A DNA stretch of 64,000 bases from Actinomadura syzygii. GTDB lineage: Bacteria > Actinomycetota > Actinomycetes > Streptosporangiales > Streptosporangiaceae. Location: assembly GCF_008085905.1 (NCBI RefSeq), contig NZ_VSFF01000017.1, positions 62,001 through 126,000 on the forward strand. The letters run 5' to 3'. Below the pieces are notes generated by a model. The model saw only the letters and a program-made list of their open reading frames with translations, did not search any database and was not told where the DNA came from. Numbering within the stretch: position 1 is the first letter of the stretch; each line of letters opens with the position of its first letter. The position numbers and the translations under genes were made by a program. Shown piece after piece: positions 40,472 through 49,359 of this stretch.

Positions 40472-41905
40472 TTACGGGAGGTGGATCCAGACCCCCTTGA
40501 TCTCGGTGTAGGCGTCCAGGGCGTAGGGGCCCATCTCGCGGCCCCAGCCGCTCGACTTGTAGCCGCCCCAGGGGGCGGCGGCGTCGGGGATGGGGAGCAT
40601 GTTGACGAAGATGGCGCCCGCGCGGATGTCGGCGGCGAGGCGGTGGGCCGTGGACAGGTCGCGGGTCCACAGGGACGCGGCCAGGCCGAACTCGGTGTCG
40701 TTGGCGCGGACGGCGAGCTCCTCCACGTCGTCGTAGGCGAGGACGGGCAGGACGGGCCCGAAGATCTCCTCGCGGGCGATCGTCATGTCGTCGGTGACGC
40801 CGCCGAAGACGGTGGGGGCGTAGAAGTTGCCGGGGCCGTCGCCGCGGTGGCCGCCGGTGACGAGCTCGGCGCCCTGCTTGCCGCCCGTCCGGACGAAGGA
40901 GTCGACGCGGTCGAGGTGCTCGGCGGAGACCAGGGGGCCGATCTGCGTCTCCGGGTCGAGGCCGGGGCCGACGCGGAGGCCGGACGCGGCGGCGGCGAGC
41001 TTCTCGGTGAACTCGTCGGCGCGGCGGCGGTCGACGTAGAGGCGGGTGTAGGCGGCGCAGACCTGGCCGCTGTTGAGGAGGGCGCCCTGGAGGTTGCCGG
41101 CGACGGCCTCGTCGATGTCGGCGTCCCTGGCGATGATGGAGGGCGCCTTGCCGCCGAGTTCGAGGGTGACGCGCTTGAGGTTGCTCGCGGACGACTTGAC
41201 GATCTCGCGTCCGACCGTGCTGGAGCCGGTGAAGGAGATCTTGTCGACGCCGGGATGCGCGACGAGGGCGCGGCCGACGGCGGGGCCGCCGGTGAGGAGG
41301 TTGACCACGCCGGGCGGGAAGCCCGCCTCGGCACACAGCTCGACCAGCCGGACGGTGGTCAGCGGCGTCTGCTCGGCGGGCTTGATGATGACGGTGTTCC
41401 CGCAGGCGAGGGCCGGGGCCAGCTTCCAGGACGCGATCATCAGCGGGAAGTTCCACGGGGTGATCAGCGCGCAGACGCCGACGGGCTCGCGGCGGACGTA
41501 GTGCAGCGTGTCCGGGAACGAGATCGGGGAGACGGCCCCCTCCAGCTTGGTGACCCAGCCGGCGAAGTAGCGGAAGTGGTCGGCGGCGCCGTCCACGCTG
41601 ACCGACTTCGCGACGCCGAGCGGCTGGCCCTGGTCGCGGGTCTCCAGCTCGGCCAGCTCGGCCGCGTTCTTCTCGATCAGCTCCGCGACGCGCCAGAGGA
41701 TGCGGGCGCGCTCGTTGGGCAGCATCTTGGCCCAGGACGGCTCGTACAGCGCGGCGCGGGCGGCGTCGACCGCCTCTTCGACGTCCTGCGGTCCGGCCTC
41801 CGCGCAGGTGGCGAGGAGCTTCCCGGTGGCGGGATCGGTCGTGGTGAACTCAGCACCGTCCGCCGCGGCGGCCCACTCGCCGTTGACGTAAAGCCGGGTG
41901 TTCAT
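40472..41905 (-). CDS. NAD(P)-dependent aldehyde dehydrogenase
   Basis: 477 residues from ATG 41905 with GGGGGAGG upstream. Cofactor and catalytic features: PWNFPLMIASWKLAPALACGNTVIIKPAEQTP, FTGSSTVGREI, catalytic Glu in ELGGKAPSII (near 247), and the segment NSGQVCAAYTRLYV with catalytic Cys near 281, then EEIFGPVLPVL. It oxidises an aldehyde to the acid; substrate range unknown, with betaine-aldehyde/phenylacetaldehyde-type relatives most alike. It lies 99 bp downstream of an AraC-type regulator in the same direction, so that regulator may control it or sit in the same operon. Confidence 0.93.
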   Translation of the reverse strand: MNTRLYVNGEWAAAADGAEFTTTDPATGKLLATCAEAGPQDVEEAVDAARAALYEPSWAKMLPNERARILWRVAELIEKNAAELAELETRDQGQPLGVAKSVSVDGAADHFRYFAGWVTKLEGAVSPISFPDTLHYVRREPVGVCALITPWNFPLMIASWKLAPALACGNTVIIKPAEQTPLTTVRLVELCAEAGFPPGVVNLLTGGPAVGRALVAHPGVDKISFTGSSTVGREIVKSSASNLKRVTLELGGKAPSIIARDADIDEAVAGNLQGALLNSGQVCAAYTRLYVDRRRADEFTEKLAAAASGLRVGPGLDPETQIGPLVSAEHLDRVDSFVRTGGKQGAELVTGGHRGDGPGNFYAPTVFGGVTDDMTIAREEIFGPVLPVLAYDDVEELAVRANDTEFGLAASLWTRDLSTAHRLAADIRAGAIFVNMLPIPDAAAPWGGYKSSGWGREMGPYALDAYTEIKGVWIHLP

Positions 41906-42004
41906 TACTGGCCTCCCCCTGGTCGCGGAATGAGGCAAGTCTCGGCCGCGGCCCCCGGCGTGTCTTGTCTGTGCCGGTACGGAGCTTGCCCAAACCTGTA
42001 TCGA

Positions 42005-42961
42005 TCAGTCGCCGGAGACGGTCACCCGGTACTCGCGCGGGCTGGCGCCGTAGGCGGCCTTGAACAGGCGGCTGAAGTGCGCGGCGTCGACGAAGCCCCA
42101 GCGGGCCGCGATGGCGCTGACCGGGCGGTTCAACTGGAGGGGGTCGCGCAGGTCGCGGCGGCAGTGCTCAAGCCGCCGCTCCTTGATCCACGACGAGACG
42201 GTCGTGCCCTCCTCGCGGAACAGGTTGTACAGGTGCCTGGACGAGACGAAGTGCGCGGCGGCGATGTCGTCCGGGGACAGGTCGGGGTCGTCCAGGTGGC
42301 GTTCGATGTAGGCGCGGACGCGCAGCAGCAGGGCGCGGCGGCGCGACTCGGGGGTCGGCGCGGACATGTCCATGTGCTCGGCCAGCAGCGTGACGAGCAG
42401 GTCCGCGATGTTGTCGCCCAGCCGGACGCCGCCGTGGTCGTCCAGCTCGTCGAGCTGCTCGGCGAGCTGGACGAGGAACGCCGACAGCAGCGCCCCGACG
42501 CCCTGCCGCCCGGAGATGCGGGTGGCGGTGACCCGGGCGATGGCGTCCTCGGGCAGGTGCAGGAGGCGGCGCGGCACCATCAGGACGAGCTGCCGGTACG
42601 AGTCGTCGAACGCGAGCGTGTACGGGCGCGTCGTGTCGTAGATGGTGAAGTCGCCGGGGACGAGCGCCGCCTCCCGTCCGTCCTGGGTGAGCAGGCAGTA
42701 CCCGTTGAGCTGGACGCCGATCTTGTAGTGCCCCGGGTCGGAGCGCGCGATCAGCGCGCCGGTGCGCCGCACGACGCTCGGCGTCGACGTGACCTCCGTG
42801 ACCTTGAGCGCCCCGAGCTCGCGGCCGCGGATGCGGCCCTCGAAGAGCTCCGGGCGGGTCGTCTCCGCCCGGAGCGGCACGAAGGTGTCCGACACCGAGC
42901 TGCGCCAGAAGTCGAACCGCTCGGCGGCGGGCAGATCGGCTGTCCTGATGACCATGGACAT
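42005..42961 (-). CDS. AraC-family transcription regulator with AraC_binding_2-type N-domain
   Basis: 318 residues from ATG 42961. The N-terminal half (ERFDFWRSSVSDTFVPLRAE ... GHYKIGVQLNGYCLLTQDGREAALVPGDFTIYDTTRPYTL) is the beta-barrel sensor common to actinobacterial AraC regulators of catabolic genes. The C-terminal two-HTH domain spans about 215-318 (LSPDDIAAAHFVSSRHLYNLFREEGTTVSSWIKERRLEHCRRDL ... AIAARWGFVDAAHFSRLFKAAYGASPREYR). Directly upstream of the aldehyde dehydrogenase, it is its likely regulator. Confidence 0.9.
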   Translation of the reverse strand: MSMVIRTADLPAAERFDFWRSSVSDTFVPLRAETTRPELFEGRIRGRELGALKVTEVTSTPSVVRRTGALIARSDPGHYKIGVQLNGYCLLTQDGREAALVPGDFTIYDTTRPYTLAFDDSYRQLVLMVPRRLLHLPEDAIARVTATRISGRQGVGALLSAFLVQLAEQLDELDDHGGVRLGDNIADLLVTLLAEHMDMSAPTPESRRRALLLRVRAYIERHLDDPDLSPDDIAAAHFVSSRHLYNLFREEGTTVSSWIKERRLEHCRRDLRDPLQLNRPVSAIAARWGFVDAAHFSRLFKAAYGASPREYRVTVSGD

Positions 42962-43046
42962 GCGCGTTTCCCCAGGTGAAGCCCCACTTGCTCCGTCGTT
43001 CACATGGTGCACCCTCGGACCGGGGTCGCGCCAGTGGCAACCGTGC

Positions 43047-43442
43047 TCACTGCATGGCCTCGCGGACGAGATGGGTGTCGGTGAACTGCTCGAAGGCCGT
43101 GACCTTACCGTCCTTCACCCGCCACGCGTGGACGAACCGCACGCGCATCGCCTTTCCGGTCGCCCGATACGTCCCGGAGTAGTGGCCGATGGCGACGACC
43201 GTGCCGTCCTCGCCGTCGACGAGCTCGTCGGGGTCGGCGCGGAAGTTCTGCCAGTCCTGGCCGAGCCGTCCGAAGACCCCGGCCTTGATCGCGTCGACGC
43301 CGACGTAGGTTCCCGCGTAGGGGAAGCCGTCCATCTCCGTCCAGGCGATGTCGTCGGCGAAGTCGGCGACCATGCCGTCCAGGTCGCCGCGGTCGGACGC
43401 CGCGTAGTGTGCCTTGACGACGTCGTACGCCTCGCTGCTCAT
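43047..43442 (-). CDS. SnoaL-like (NTF2 fold) protein
   Basis: 131 residues. ATG 43442 is chosen over ATG 43448, because GGGAGG lies 7 bases before it and overlaps the earlier ATG. The fold is seen from helix YDVVKAHYAASDRGDLDGMVADFADDIAWTEMDG, then GTYVGVDAIKAGVF and strands TVVAIGHYSGTYRATGKAMRVRFVHAWRVKDGKVTAFEQFTDTHLV. Members include polyketide cyclases and small isomerases, but catalytic residues cannot be assigned here. Between AraC and the flavoprotein on the same strand, with 92 bp to the latter. Confidence 0.85.
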   Translation of the reverse strand: MSSEAYDVVKAHYAASDRGDLDGMVADFADDIAWTEMDGFPYAGTYVGVDAIKAGVFGRLGQDWQNFRADPDELVDGEDGTVVAIGHYSGTYRATGKAMRVRFVHAWRVKDGKVTAFEQFTDTHLVREAMQ

Positions 43443-43533
43443 GTGCATCCCTCCCAGTGTCCGGCCAAGTCCAGCGGCTCGCCCCGCCCGGGATCTTGGC
43501 TGTGTCCGAACACTCCTTGTCTGTGGAAGCACA

Positions 43534-44703
43534 CTAGGACGCGGGGGTGAGGCGCGTCAGAGCGTCGGCCAACCGGTCGGCGGCGGTGGGCCGGGCCGCG
43601 GCGGGCAGCCCGCCGACGACCTTGAGCGCGAACCGCATGAGCCACGGGTGGGACAGCCCCTGCCGGGTCGCGAGGCGCATCACGCGCGGGTCGTCGATGG
43701 CGCGGGTGAAGGCGCGGCCCAGCGTGAACGGCCCGCCGTTGGCGCGTTTCAGCGCCGCCGGATACGTCCGCAAGATCCGTTCTGGGACGGGGGCGGACGA
43801 CGCCTCGACGACCACCTCGGCGGCGATGCGGGCCGCTTCGAGCGCGTAGGCGATGCCCTCGCCGTTGGACGGGTTGACCATCCCGCCCGAGTCGCCGACG
43901 AGCAGGAGTCCAGGCAGGTAGTGGGGCTGGCGGCTGAATCCCATGGGCAGGGCCGCGCCGCGCAGGGGGCCGGTGGCGCCGTCCTCGGTGAAGCCCCAGT
44001 CACGCGGGAGCGTCGCCAGCCAGCGGGCGAAGAGGCCGTGGTAGTCGGGGTGCTCGCCGCGCAGCAGGGCCACGCCGACGTTGCAGGTGCCGTCGCCCAT
44101 GCCGAACACCCAGCCGTATCCGGCGGGCGCCAGGTCGAGCCAGATCTCGAGGTGGTCGTCGTCGTGCCGGGGGCTGCGGTAGTAGCGGCGGCCCGCGATG
44201 CCGATCGGACGGTCCCGGCGGGCTCGCACCCCGAGCGCTACCGACAGCCGGGACGACGCCCCGTCCGCCGCGATCACCAGCCGGGCGTGCTCGACGCCGC
44301 CGGCGGTCCGGACGCCGGTCACCCGTCCGTCGGCGTGGACCGGGCCGGTGACCTTGGTGTTCTCGCGCAGCGTCGCGCCCGCGGCGGCGGCGTGCCGGGC
44401 GAGCTGCTCGTCGAGGCCCGTACGGGTGCGGGTGAGGCCGTGGCCGTCCGGCCAGGGGATCTCCAGGCGGCGGCCCGCGCCGACGAGCCGGATGCCCTTG
44501 TTGGGGAACCAGCCGGGCCCGGCGAGGTCGAGGCCGAGGGCGCGCAGTTCGTGGACGGCGCGCGGGGTGAGCCCGTCCCCGCAGACCTTCTCGCGCGGGA
44601 AGGACGACTTCTCCAGGACGAGCACGTCCAGGCCGGACCCCGCGAGGTGGCGGGCGACGGCGGATCCGGCGGGCCCGGCGCCCACGACGATGACGTCCCG
44701 CAT
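43534..44703 (-). CDS. Geranylgeranyl-reductase-family FAD oxidoreductase
   Basis: 389 residues from ATG 44703 (GAGGTG close upstream; GTG one codon earlier possible). FAD-binding DVIVVGAGPAGSAVARHLAGSGLDVLVLEK at the N-terminus, REKVCGDGLTPRAV, and GD box LLLVGDSGGMVNPSNGEGIAYALEAARIAAE (near 280). This group reduces isoprenoid double bonds, for example in menaquinone side chains (MenJ-like) or archaeal-type lipids. Which isoprenoid is unknown. A membrane-peripheral enzyme is likely. The 25 bp between it and the CBS-domain gene upstream suggest an operon. Confidence 0.88.
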   Translation of the reverse strand: MRDVIVVGAGPAGSAVARHLAGSGLDVLVLEKSSFPREKVCGDGLTPRAVHELRALGLDLAGPGWFPNKGIRLVGAGRRLEIPWPDGHGLTRTRTGLDEQLARHAAAAGATLRENTKVTGPVHADGRVTGVRTAGGVEHARLVIAADGASSRLSVALGVRARRDRPIGIAGRRYYRSPRHDDDHLEIWLDLAPAGYGWVFGMGDGTCNVGVALLRGEHPDYHGLFARWLATLPRDWGFTEDGATGPLRGAALPMGFSRQPHYLPGLLLVGDSGGMVNPSNGEGIAYALEAARIAAEVVVEASSAPVPERILRTYPAALKRANGGPFTLGRAFTRAIDDPRVMRLATRQGLSHPWLMRFALKVVGGLPAAARPTAADRLADALTRLTPAS

Positions 44704-44728
44704 CACACCTCGCGAGCGGCGCGCGGGG

Positions 44729-45148
44729 TCACCGGTTCGGCGGTTCGGCGCTGATGTCGGCGAGCGCCGAGCGCTCGTCGCGCTGGACGGCGAGGTCCCC
44801 GATCGACACCATCCCGATCGGGTGGCCGCCGTCCACGACCGGGACGCGGCGGACGGCGTGCCGGCGCATCAGCAGGACGGCGGCGTCCGCGTCGGCGTCC
44901 GGCGCGATCGTGACCATGTCGGTGCTGCAGATGTCCGCGACGGTCGTGGCGGACACGTCGCGGTCGACGGCGACGGCGCGGACCACGATGTCGCGGTCGG
45001 TGACCAGGCCGCGCAGCCGTCCCTCCTGGACGACCAGGACGTCGCCGATGCCGTGCTGGCGCATGAGGTCCCCGGCCCGGGTCAGGGACGTGTCCGGCGG
45101 CACCGCGACGGGTACCGGGGTCATCACCTCGTTGACCTTCTGGGGCAT
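44729..45148 (-). CDS. Two-CBS-domain protein
   Basis: 139 residues from ATG 45148 with GGGGAGG upstream. Two CBS domains: VNEVMTPVPVAVPPDTSLTRAGDLMRQHGIGDVLVVQEGRLRGLVTDRDIVVRAV and VADICSTDMVTIAPDADADAAVLLMRRHAVRRVPVVDGGHPIGMVSIGDLAVQ. Such stand-alone pairs bind adenosine nucleotides and act as energy or redox sensors in the cytosol; the regulated partner is unknown. It probably forms an operon with the downstream geranylgeranyl-reductase-type gene (25-bp gap). Confidence 0.92.
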   Translation of the reverse strand: MPQKVNEVMTPVPVAVPPDTSLTRAGDLMRQHGIGDVLVVQEGRLRGLVTDRDIVVRAVAVDRDVSATTVADICSTDMVTIAPDADADAAVLLMRRHAVRRVPVVDGGHPIGMVSIGDLAVQRDERSALADISAEPPNR

Positions 45149-45232
45149 GAGCGAGCCTCCCCTCTCAATGGCTCGCCTACCCGGCGTCGGGCCGGATATG
45201 TCCGTGCGGCCGACGCGGTGGGGAGAGGGCGG

Positions 45233-46168
45233 CTAGCCCTGGGAGTCGGGTCCGTCCTGTTCGGCGAGGAAGCGCTCGAACTGGGCGCCGAGCTCGTCGG
45301 CGGTGGGCATGTCCTGCGACTCCGCGAGGAGGCTGTCGCGCGCGGCGGCCCCGGCGAAGGCGTCGTACTGCTGCTCCAGCGCCCGGACGACCTTCTCCAC
45401 CTCGTCGTTGCCGTCCACCTGCTCGGCGATGTCGGCGTCGGTCGCGGAGGCCGCCTCGCGGAGCCGCTCGACCGGCAGGTCCAGCCCGGTCGCGTCGATG
45501 ACCCCCTCCAGCGCCGCGACGGCGGCGGCCGGGTACGCGGACTGCGCGAGGTAGTGCGGGACGTGCACCGCGAGCCCCACCGCGTCGTGCCCCGCCTCGC
45601 CGAGCCGCAGTTCGAGCAGCCCGGCGGCGCTGCCCGGGACCTGCACCTTGTCGAACCAGGAGTTCCGGGTGACCAGTTCGGGCCGCGTCGCGTGCGCGGT
45701 GATGCCGACCGGACGGGTGTGCGGGACGCCCATCGGGATGCCGTGGAACCCGACGACCAGCCCCACGCCGAGCCGCTCGACCAGGTGCAGGACGGAAGAC
45801 GTGAACCCTTCCCAGAGCCGGTCGGGCTCCGGCCCGGAGAGCATGAGGAACGGGCTGCCCGCCTCGTCCCGGAGCAGCCGGACGACCAGCTCCGGCGCCT
45901 CGTAGGACGCCCAGTGGTCGCGGTCGAAGGTCATCGGCGGGCGGCGGGCCCGGTAGTCGATCAGCGAGTCGACGTCGAAGCGGGCGACGACACGGTGCTC
46001 CAGCGCCTCCAGGAGGTGCTCGCGCACGAGCTGCCCGGTGGACCCCGCGTCCACGAAGCCGTCGAGGCTGTGCAGCAGCACCGGACCCGTCAGCTCTGGC
46101 AGGTCGGTGTCGAGCTCGTACAGATCCTCAGGGTTAAGCAACGTCTCCCCCATCTCCGTGTCCAACAT
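45233..46168 (-). CDS. PAC2-family protein
   Basis: 311 residues from ATG 46168 (no strong ribosome site; ATG 46153 possible). The N-terminus LTGPVLLHSLDGFVDAGSTGQLVREHLLEALEHRVVARFDVDSLIDYRARRPPMTFD is the PAC2 (proteasome assembly chaperone 2) fold as found in Actinobacteria. Later blocks are LVVGFHGIPMGVPHTRPVGITAHATRPELV and VGLAVHVPHYLAQSAYPAAAVAALEGV. The C-terminal ~70 residues are acidic and helical. Bacterial PAC2 proteins are widespread in proteasome-bearing actinobacteria; the exact role is unsettled. Confidence 0.9.
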   Translation of the reverse strand: MLDTEMGETLLNPEDLYELDTDLPELTGPVLLHSLDGFVDAGSTGQLVREHLLEALEHRVVARFDVDSLIDYRARRPPMTFDRDHWASYEAPELVVRLLRDEAGSPFLMLSGPEPDRLWEGFTSSVLHLVERLGVGLVVGFHGIPMGVPHTRPVGITAHATRPELVTRNSWFDKVQVPGSAAGLLELRLGEAGHDAVGLAVHVPHYLAQSAYPAAAVAALEGVIDATGLDLPVERLREAASATDADIAEQVDGNDEVEKVVRALEQQYDAFAGAAARDSLLAESQDMPTADELGAQFERFLAEQDGPDSQG

Positions 46169-46414
46169 CCACAGTACTCATTCCGGGCCCGTCGCCGTCG
46201 GGCCCCGGGACCGTCCCGCCGGGCTCCGCGAACATGCCGCGAAGCCCGGTGGTCAAGGGTGTCGGATAACACTCGCCCGGCTTGAAAGCTTCCGCGCGGA
46301 GGGGTGATCAGGGGCGACGGCGCGACCGAGTCGCCCCGTCTGTTCTCCATTACCTGGAGGAGAACTTGGATTGCCTCCAGGCCACAGTCGCCGGGACCGT
46401 CCGGTCGGGACGAT

Positions 46415-46591
46415 CTAGGGGAGGCTCCACAGCGAGACCGACAGCAGGCCCAGGCTGACGGCGATGAGCAGCATCGCGGTGGAGCGTCCGCCCTCGCCGC
46501 CGGAGACGCCCCGCCCCCGCGTCAGGAGGAAGGCGAAGCACGCGAGGAAGCCCGCCGCGACGACGTCCATCGCCACTGCGAGCGCGGTCAC
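46415..46591 (-). CDS. 58-residue two-helix membrane protein
   Basis: Found by reading the minus strand. GTG 46591 with AAGGTGGT a few bases upstream begins VTALAVAMDVVAAGFLACFAFLL, a first membrane helix. TRGRGVSGGEGGRS follows as a polar loop, then AMLLIAVSLGLLSVSLWSLP, a second helix, ending TAG. No family recognised; similar tiny two-helix proteins are common in actinobacteria. It lies between PAC2 and the plus-strand reductase and is probably monocistronic. Confidence 0.7.
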   Translation of the reverse strand: MTALAVAMDVVAAGFLACFAFLLTRGRGVSGGEGGRSTAMLLIAVSLGLLSVSLWSLP

Positions 46592-46743
46592 GGCACCACC
46601 TTTTTCTTCGTCTGAGCAAACCCTAGAGGAGTGCGGACGATCACACCGCAGCCAGCCGACCGCCGCGTCCAGCCGCGTCGGCGTGCGCGTCCCGGCCCCG
46701 ACACGACAGAATCAGATTCGGAACTGCGAAAGGGAGGACGCGC

Positions 46744-47940
46744 ATGACCGCCGACCGATCGTCCCGTCCCGGGCGCCCGTACGACGTCGTGCTGTTCGGC
46801 GCGACCGGGTTCACCGGGGCCCTGACCGCCGAGTACCTCGCCGGGCGCGCGGGGCCCGAGACGCGCTGGGCCCTGGCCGGACGCGACGAGGCCAAGCTCG
46901 CGGCCGTCCGCGAAAGGCTGGCCGAGCTGAACCCTGCCTGCGCCGACCTCCCCCTGCTGCACGCCGACATCGCCGAACCCGCCTCGATCGAGAAGCTCGC
47001 GTACGCGGCGCGGGTCGTCATCACGACGGTCGGCCCGTACTCGAAATACGGCGAACCCCTGGTCGCGGCGTGCGCGCGCGCCGGGACCGACTACGTCGAC
47101 CTGACGGGCGAGCCCACGTTCGTCGACCGCATGTACGTGAAGTACCACGAGGAGGCGGTGCGGAGCGGCGCGCGGATCGTCCACGCCTGCGGGTTCGACT
47201 CGATCCCGCACGATCTGGGCGTCTACTTCACGGTCAAGCATCTGCCGGAGGGCGTCCCGCTGCGCGTCGAAGGGTTCGTCCGGGGGCGCGTCTCGCCGTC
47301 CGGCGGCACCTGGCACTCGGTCATCGACGTCGTCTCCGACACGGCGGGCATGCGGCGCGCGGAGAAGGAGCGCGCGCAGATCGAGCAGAAGCCCAGGGGC
47401 CGGACGGTGCGGATCTCCCGCCGTCCGATCCCGCGCACCCGCGTCGGCGGCGGCTGGACGCTCCCGATGCCCACCCTGGACCCGCAGATCGTCGTCCGCT
47501 CGGCCGCCGCGCTCGACCGGTACGGACCCGACTTCAGCTACGGCCACTACGTCGCCGTGAAGCGCCTGGCGGGCGCCGCCGCGCTCGCCGCCGGAGCGCC
47601 CGTGCTGGTCGGGCTCGCGCTGCTCCCGCCGACCCGGTCGCTGCTGCGGCGCCTGCGCGCCCCCGGCGACGGCCCGTCCGCGCGGGAGCGGGAGCGGAGC
47701 TGGTTCAGCGTGACGTTCGTCGGCGAGGGCGGCGGCGCGCGGGTCGTCACCGAGGTCGCGGGCGGCGACCCCGGCTACGGCGAGACGGCCAAGATGCTCG
47801 CCGAGTCGGCGCTGTGCCTCGCCCACGACGACCTCCCTGACACGTCCGGGCAGGTCACGACGGCCGCCGCCATGGGCGACGCGCTCGTCGAGCGGCTGGT
47901 CAAGGCGGGCATCACATTCCGCGTCCGCCAAGGCGGATGA
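46744..47940 (+). CDS. Saccharopine-dehydrogenase-like (SCCPDH/trans-acting enoyl reductase type) protein
   Basis: 398 residues from ATG 46744, with GGGAGGACGC upstream. N-terminal Rossmann motif YDVVLFGATGFTGALTAEYLA (near 14), then VVITTVGPYSKYGEPLVAACARAGTDYVDLTGE. GFDSIPHDLGVYFTV and GTWHSVIDVVSD are typical of the SCCPDH group, which includes mycobacterial Rv2953 (enoyl reductase acting in trans with PKSs). A hydrophobic segment near 275-300 suggests membrane association. The substrate here is unknown. It is 35 kb away from the PKS operon, so any link is speculative. Converges on the FAD oxidase with a 3-bp gap. Confidence 0.85.
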   Translation: MTADRSSRPGRPYDVVLFGATGFTGALTAEYLAGRAGPETRWALAGRDEAKLAAVRERLAELNPACADLPLLHADIAEPASIEKLAYAARVVITTVGPYSKYGEPLVAACARAGTDYVDLTGEPTFVDRMYVKYHEEAVRSGARIVHACGFDSIPHDLGVYFTVKHLPEGVPLRVEGFVRGRVSPSGGTWHSVIDVVSDTAGMRRAEKERAQIEQKPRGRTVRISRRPIPRTRVGGGWTLPMPTLDPQIVVRSAAALDRYGPDFSYGHYVAVKRLAGAAALAAGAPVLVGLALLPPTRSLLRRLRAPGDGPSARERERSWFSVTFVGEGGGARVVTEVAGGDPGYGETAKMLAESALCLAHDDLPDTSGQVTTAAAMGDALVERLVKAGITFRVRQGG

Positions 47941-47943
47941 CGA

Positions 47944-49299
47944 TCAGATCGCCTTGCCCGGGTTCATCAGCCCATCGGGGTCGAGGGCCTGCTTGATCTG
48001 CCGCTGGACGTCCCGGACGCCGGGCTCCAGCTCGCCGTCCAGCCACGGCCGCTTCAGCACGCCGACGCCGTGCTCGCCGGTCAGCGTGCCGCCGAGCTCG
48101 ATCGCGGCGGTGAACACCTCGTCCGCGGCGGCCTGGACGTCGGGCGGCGGCTCGGTCAGCCCGCGCTCGAAGATGAACACCGGGTGGAGGTTGCCGTCGC
48201 CCGCGTGCGCGACCGTCAGGATAGTGACGCCGTGCCGCTCGGCCGCGCGCTCGACGCGGCCGACCATCTCCGGGAGCCGGGAGCGGGGCACGCACACGTC
48301 CTCGACCAGGCAGTTCCCGAGCCGCTCGGCGGACGGGTGGGCGAGCCGCCGGATCTCCAGCAGCGCGGCGGCCTCGGCCTCGTCGGTGGACATCGCGGCG
48401 AAGTCGGCGCCCGCGTCCTCGCAGTGCCGGAGCAGCTCCTCGGCCGGGCACTCGGGCCCGTCCGTCTGCGTGATGATCATGGCGGCGGTGTCGGTGTCGA
48501 GGTCGATGCGGCGCCAGTCGTCGATCGCGCGCAGCATCGCCCGGTCGATCAGCTCCAGCAGGCTGGGCCGCAGGCCCGCGCCCATGATCGACGCGGCGGC
48601 GGCGCCCGCCGCGGAGACCGACCCGAACGTGGCGAGGACGGTCACCGGCGGGCCCACCGGCGCGGGGCGCAGCCGGACGGTCGCCGACGTGATCACCCCG
48701 AGCGTCCCCTCCGAGCCGACGAACAGGCCGGTGAGGTCGTAGCCGGTGACGCGCTTGACCGTCCGCCCGCCGGTCTGGATCACCCGCCCGTCCGCGAGGA
48801 CGACCTCGAGGCCGAGCGCCGAGTCGCGCGTCACCCCGTACTTCACGCAGCGCAGCCCGCCCGCGTTGGTGGCGAGGTTCCCGCCGATGGTGGAGATCTC
48901 GTGGCTGGACGGGTCGGGCGCGTACATCAGGCCGTGCTCGCGGGCCGCCCGGTCGAGGTCGGCGGTGATCACGCCGGGCTCGACGACGGCCAACTGGTCC
49001 GCCGGCGCCAGCTCGCGGATCGCGGTCATCCGCGCGAGCGACAGCACCAGGCAGCCGTCGGTCGCGGTGGCCCCGCCCGCGAGGCCGGTCCCGCCGCCGC
49101 GTGGCACGATGGGGACGCGGTGCTCGGCCGCCCAGCGCACGGCGGTGACCACGTCGGAGGTGTCGCGGGCGAGCACCACGGCGAGCGGCTCGCCCGGCAC
49201 CGCGTAGGTCTGGTCGCGGCTGTGGGCGTCCATCGCGTCCGGGTCGGCGATGACCCGGCCGGAGGGGAGCCGGTCGGCGAGCGCGGCGACAGCGTCCAT
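47944..49299 (-). CDS. FAD-linked oxidase (GlcD / D-lactate dehydrogenase type)
   Basis: 451 residues from ATG 49299 with AAAGGATG upstream. The FAD-binding_4 domain has VRWAAEHRVPIVPRGGGTGLAGGATATDGCLVLSL (near 52-86), PDPSSHEISTIGGNLATNAGG and TGYDLTGLFVGSEGTLGVI. The C-terminal cap has VTILTVAHAGDGNLHPVFIFER and GTLTGEHGVGVLKR. It oxidises a 2-hydroxyacid (glycolate or D-lactate-like) to the 2-oxoacid. An IclR-type paired operator lies 15-49 bp upstream of the start, so it belongs to the sugar-acid catabolic regulon next door. Confidence 0.92.
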   Translation of the reverse strand: MDAVAALADRLPSGRVIADPDAMDAHSRDQTYAVPGEPLAVVLARDTSDVVTAVRWAAEHRVPIVPRGGGTGLAGGATATDGCLVLSLARMTAIRELAPADQLAVVEPGVITADLDRAAREHGLMYAPDPSSHEISTIGGNLATNAGGLRCVKYGVTRDSALGLEVVLADGRVIQTGGRTVKRVTGYDLTGLFVGSEGTLGVITSATVRLRPAPVGPPVTVLATFGSVSAAGAAAASIMGAGLRPSLLELIDRAMLRAIDDWRRIDLDTDTAAMIITQTDGPECPAEELLRHCEDAGADFAAMSTDEAEAAALLEIRRLAHPSAERLGNCLVEDVCVPRSRLPEMVGRVERAAERHGVTILTVAHAGDGNLHPVFIFERGLTEPPPDVQAAADEVFTAAIELGGTLTGEHGVGVLKRPWLDGELEPGVRDVQRQIKQALDPDGLMNPGKAI

Positions 49300-49313
49300 C
49301 CAGCGAACATCCT

Positions 49314-49348
49314 TTCCGTATTATGGAAGGCTATTTCGCATTATAGAC
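49314..49348. promoter_or_regulatory. Paired IclR-type operator 1, before the FAD oxidase gene
   Basis: TTCCGTATTATGGAA (49314-49328), 5-bp spacer GGCTA, then the weaker TTTCGCATTATAGAC (49334-49348). The same arrangement occurs at 50148 and 58284. It lies 15 bp upstream of the start codon. Confidence 0.75.
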
Positions 49349-49359
49349 TCTGTCCAAGT

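Noticed and set aside
44198..46285. 695-codon plus-strand frame
   Set aside because: Antisense to the flavoprotein, CBS and PAC2 genes, all of which have solid motifs.
46744..47940. Trans-acting enoyl reductase for the PKS operon
   Set aside because: Family resemblance to Rv2953 exists, but the gene is 35 kb from the PKS operon with an AICE and other loci between, so there is no positional support.
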